A DNA stretch of 6,684 bases, taken from an uncultured Eubacteriaceae bacterium. GTDB lineage: Bacteria; Bacillota; Clostridia; Eubacteriales; Anaerofustaceae. The position numbers were made by a program, and so were the translations under genes. This document shows, in pieces, positions 5,522-6,684 of this stretch. Every line of letters begins with the position of its first letter. The stretch's first letter is position 1. The notes beneath the pieces are model-generated. The model saw nothing but the letters and a program-made list of their open reading frames with translations, was not told the DNA's origin and searched no databases. The stretch is taken from assembly GCA_947058225.1 (NCBI GenBank), contig CAMSGF010000041.1, positions 1 to 6,684 on the forward strand. The letters are read 5' to 3'.

Positions 5522-6684
5522 ATGAAAGAAACTTTAACTTACAAAATCATAAAAGAACATTTGGTTAAAGGTGAGATGAAAGCGGGAGAAGGGATAGCGA
5601 TAAGAATTGATAATACCCTAACGCAAGATTCCACCGGAACTATGGCATATCTTCAATATGAAGCTATAAGTGAGGATAAAATAAAGACTAAAAGGTCAGT
5701 TGCGTATATAGACCACAATATGCTTCAGACAGGTCCTGAAAATATGGATGACCATATATACATACAAACCGTAACCGATAAAATCGGGGTTATATATTCA
5801 AAGCCCGGAAATGGAATTTGTCACAGACTTAATTTAGAGAGATTTTCTATGCCGGGAGAAACGCTTTTGGGTTCGGACAGCCATACTCCAACCTGCGGAG
5901 GAGTCGGTATGCTTGCAATAGGTGCGGGCGGACTTGACATAGCTGCAGCAATGGCAGGAAGTGAATATTATCTTACAATGCCAAAGGTTGTCGGAGTTAA
6001 ATTAAATGGGAAACTTCAAAACGGAGTAAGTTCAAAGGATATAATATTAAAAGTGCTTGAAAAGCTTACGGTTAAAGGTGGAGTGTCAAAGGTAATTGAA
6101 TATTTCGGAGAAGGAGTAAAATCTTTAAGTGTATCACAAAGGGGAGTTATAACAAATATGGGCGCGGAACTTGGTGCAACGACTTCCATTTTCCCATCAG
6201 ATGAAGTGACACATAAATTTTTCAAGGCTCAAAACAGGGAAGATGATTATAAACCTTTATGTGCTGATGAAGGATGTAAATACGATGAACTGATAGAGAT
6301 AAATTTAGATGAACTAAGGCCTTTGATAGCCCTTCCTCACAGCCCTGATAAAGTAAAGAAAGTAAGTGAAGTTGAAGGGACTAAAATAAATCAGGTGTCA
6401 ATAGGAAGCTGCACAAATTCTTCATATGAAGATTTAATGACGGTTGCAAACATATTAAAGGGAAGGACCATTGCAAAAGATGTTTCTCTTACCATTTCCC
6501 CAGGTTCAAGACAAGTCCTTGATATGCTTATCAGAGATGGGGGACTTTCTTCTCTTATAAATGCAGGAGCAAGAATATTGGAATGTGGGTGCGGACCTTG
6601 CATCGGTATGGGGCAAAGTCCAAATTCCAAAGGTGTATCCCTTAGGACATTTAACAGAAATTTCAAGGGAAGAAGCGGGACTAC
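5522..6684 (+). CDS. acn: Aconitate hydratase, 3' end outside the window
   Basis: The open frame gives 387 codons and runs off the right edge. The protein is an aconitase, which interconverts citrate and isocitrate through a 4Fe-4S cluster. Visible motifs are DNTLTQDSTGTMA (30-42), YIDHN (62-66), GSDSHTPTCGG (117-127), GSCTNSS (295-301) with cluster ligand Cys297, and CGCGPCIGMG (355-364) with ligands Cys357 and Cys360. The early, compact N-terminus and the spacing of motifs fit the short bacterial type of about 640 residues, found in anaerobes and Aquifex-like bacteria, rather than the ~900-residue AcnA. About 250 residues, including the swivelling C-terminal domain, should lie beyond the edge. 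The start has AAAGGAG (5508-5514) seven bases upstream. In an anaerobe it most likely serves a partial citrate branch making 2-oxoglutarate for glutamate; homoaconitase or isopropylmalate isomerase is less likely given the sequence around the active site. Confidence 0.93.
   Translation, partial: MKETLTYKIIKEHLVKGEMKAGEGIAIRIDNTLTQDSTGTMAYLQYEAISEDKIKTKRSVAYIDHNMLQTGPENMDDHIYIQTVTDKIGVIYSKPGNGICHRLNLERFSMPGETLLGSDSHTPTCGGVGMLAIGAGGLDIAAAMAGSEYYLTMPKVVGVKLNGKLQNGVSSKDIILKVLEKLTVKGGVSKVIEYFGEGVKSLSVSQRGVITNMGAELGATTSIFPSDEVTHKFFKAQNREDDYKPLCADEGCKYDELIEINLDELRPLIALPHSPDKVKKVSEVEGTKINQVSIGSCTNSSYEDLMTVANILKGRTIAKDVSLTISPGSRQVLDMLIRDGGLSSLINAGARILECGCGPCIGMGQSPNSKGVSLRTFNRNFKGRSGT

Noticed and set aside
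6016..6666. Minus-strand frames inside the aconitase gene
   Set aside because: The plus strand encodes conserved aconitase motifs throughout, so these are antisense shadows.

Overview
The window is AT-rich DNA with strong purine-rich ribosome binding sites (AGGAGG type), frequent AGA and ATA codons and short intergenic spacers inside operons. Together with a DeoR-type PTS operon and an aconitase of the compact anaerobe type, this suggests a low-GC anaerobic member of the Bacillota (Clostridia-like). I cannot name the genus from sequence alone.

Layout. Positions 1-2978 carry a minus-strand operon, transcribed right to left. It encodes a DeoR/GlpR-family regulator (2217-2978), a galactitol-family PTS IIB protein (1881-2174), its IIC permease (565-1833), a 105-residue protein I do not recognise (216-533), and the first ~56 codons of an amidohydrolase (from 215 down). 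No PTS IIA gene is in the window. The amidohydrolase frame loses its family sequence at about position 48, exactly where the metal-binding HxH stretch should begin. The last ~69 bases instead read, in another frame, as part of a GNAT acetyltransferase with clearly higher GC. I read this as a chimeric join at a contig end, or less likely a real rearrangement.

Positions 2979-3572 form a 594-bp divergent intergenic region. It holds the operon promoter, two inverted repeats that are operator candidates, a small GC-rich island with two interleaved stems, a decaying period-8 tandem repeat, and a promoter for the rightward gene. That gene (3573-4616) encodes a secreted, probably beta-propeller protein of unknown function with an unusual cluster of eight cysteines. 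It converges, with one base between stop codons, on ung (4618-5286, minus strand), uracil-DNA glycosylase. A second divergent intergenic region (5287-5521) holds promoters for ung and for an aconitase gene (5522 onward) that is cut by the right edge of the window.

How the genes work together. The left operon looks like a self-regulated uptake and breakdown module. The PTS imports and phosphorylates a polyol-like or sugar-acid-like compound, and the amidohydrolase may cleave an amide or cyclic amide bond in the product; the DeoR regulator senses a phosphorylated intermediate. The real substrate is unknown. ung (DNA repair) and aconitase (citrate to isocitrate, probably for glutamate synthesis) are housekeeping genes with no visible link to the operon.
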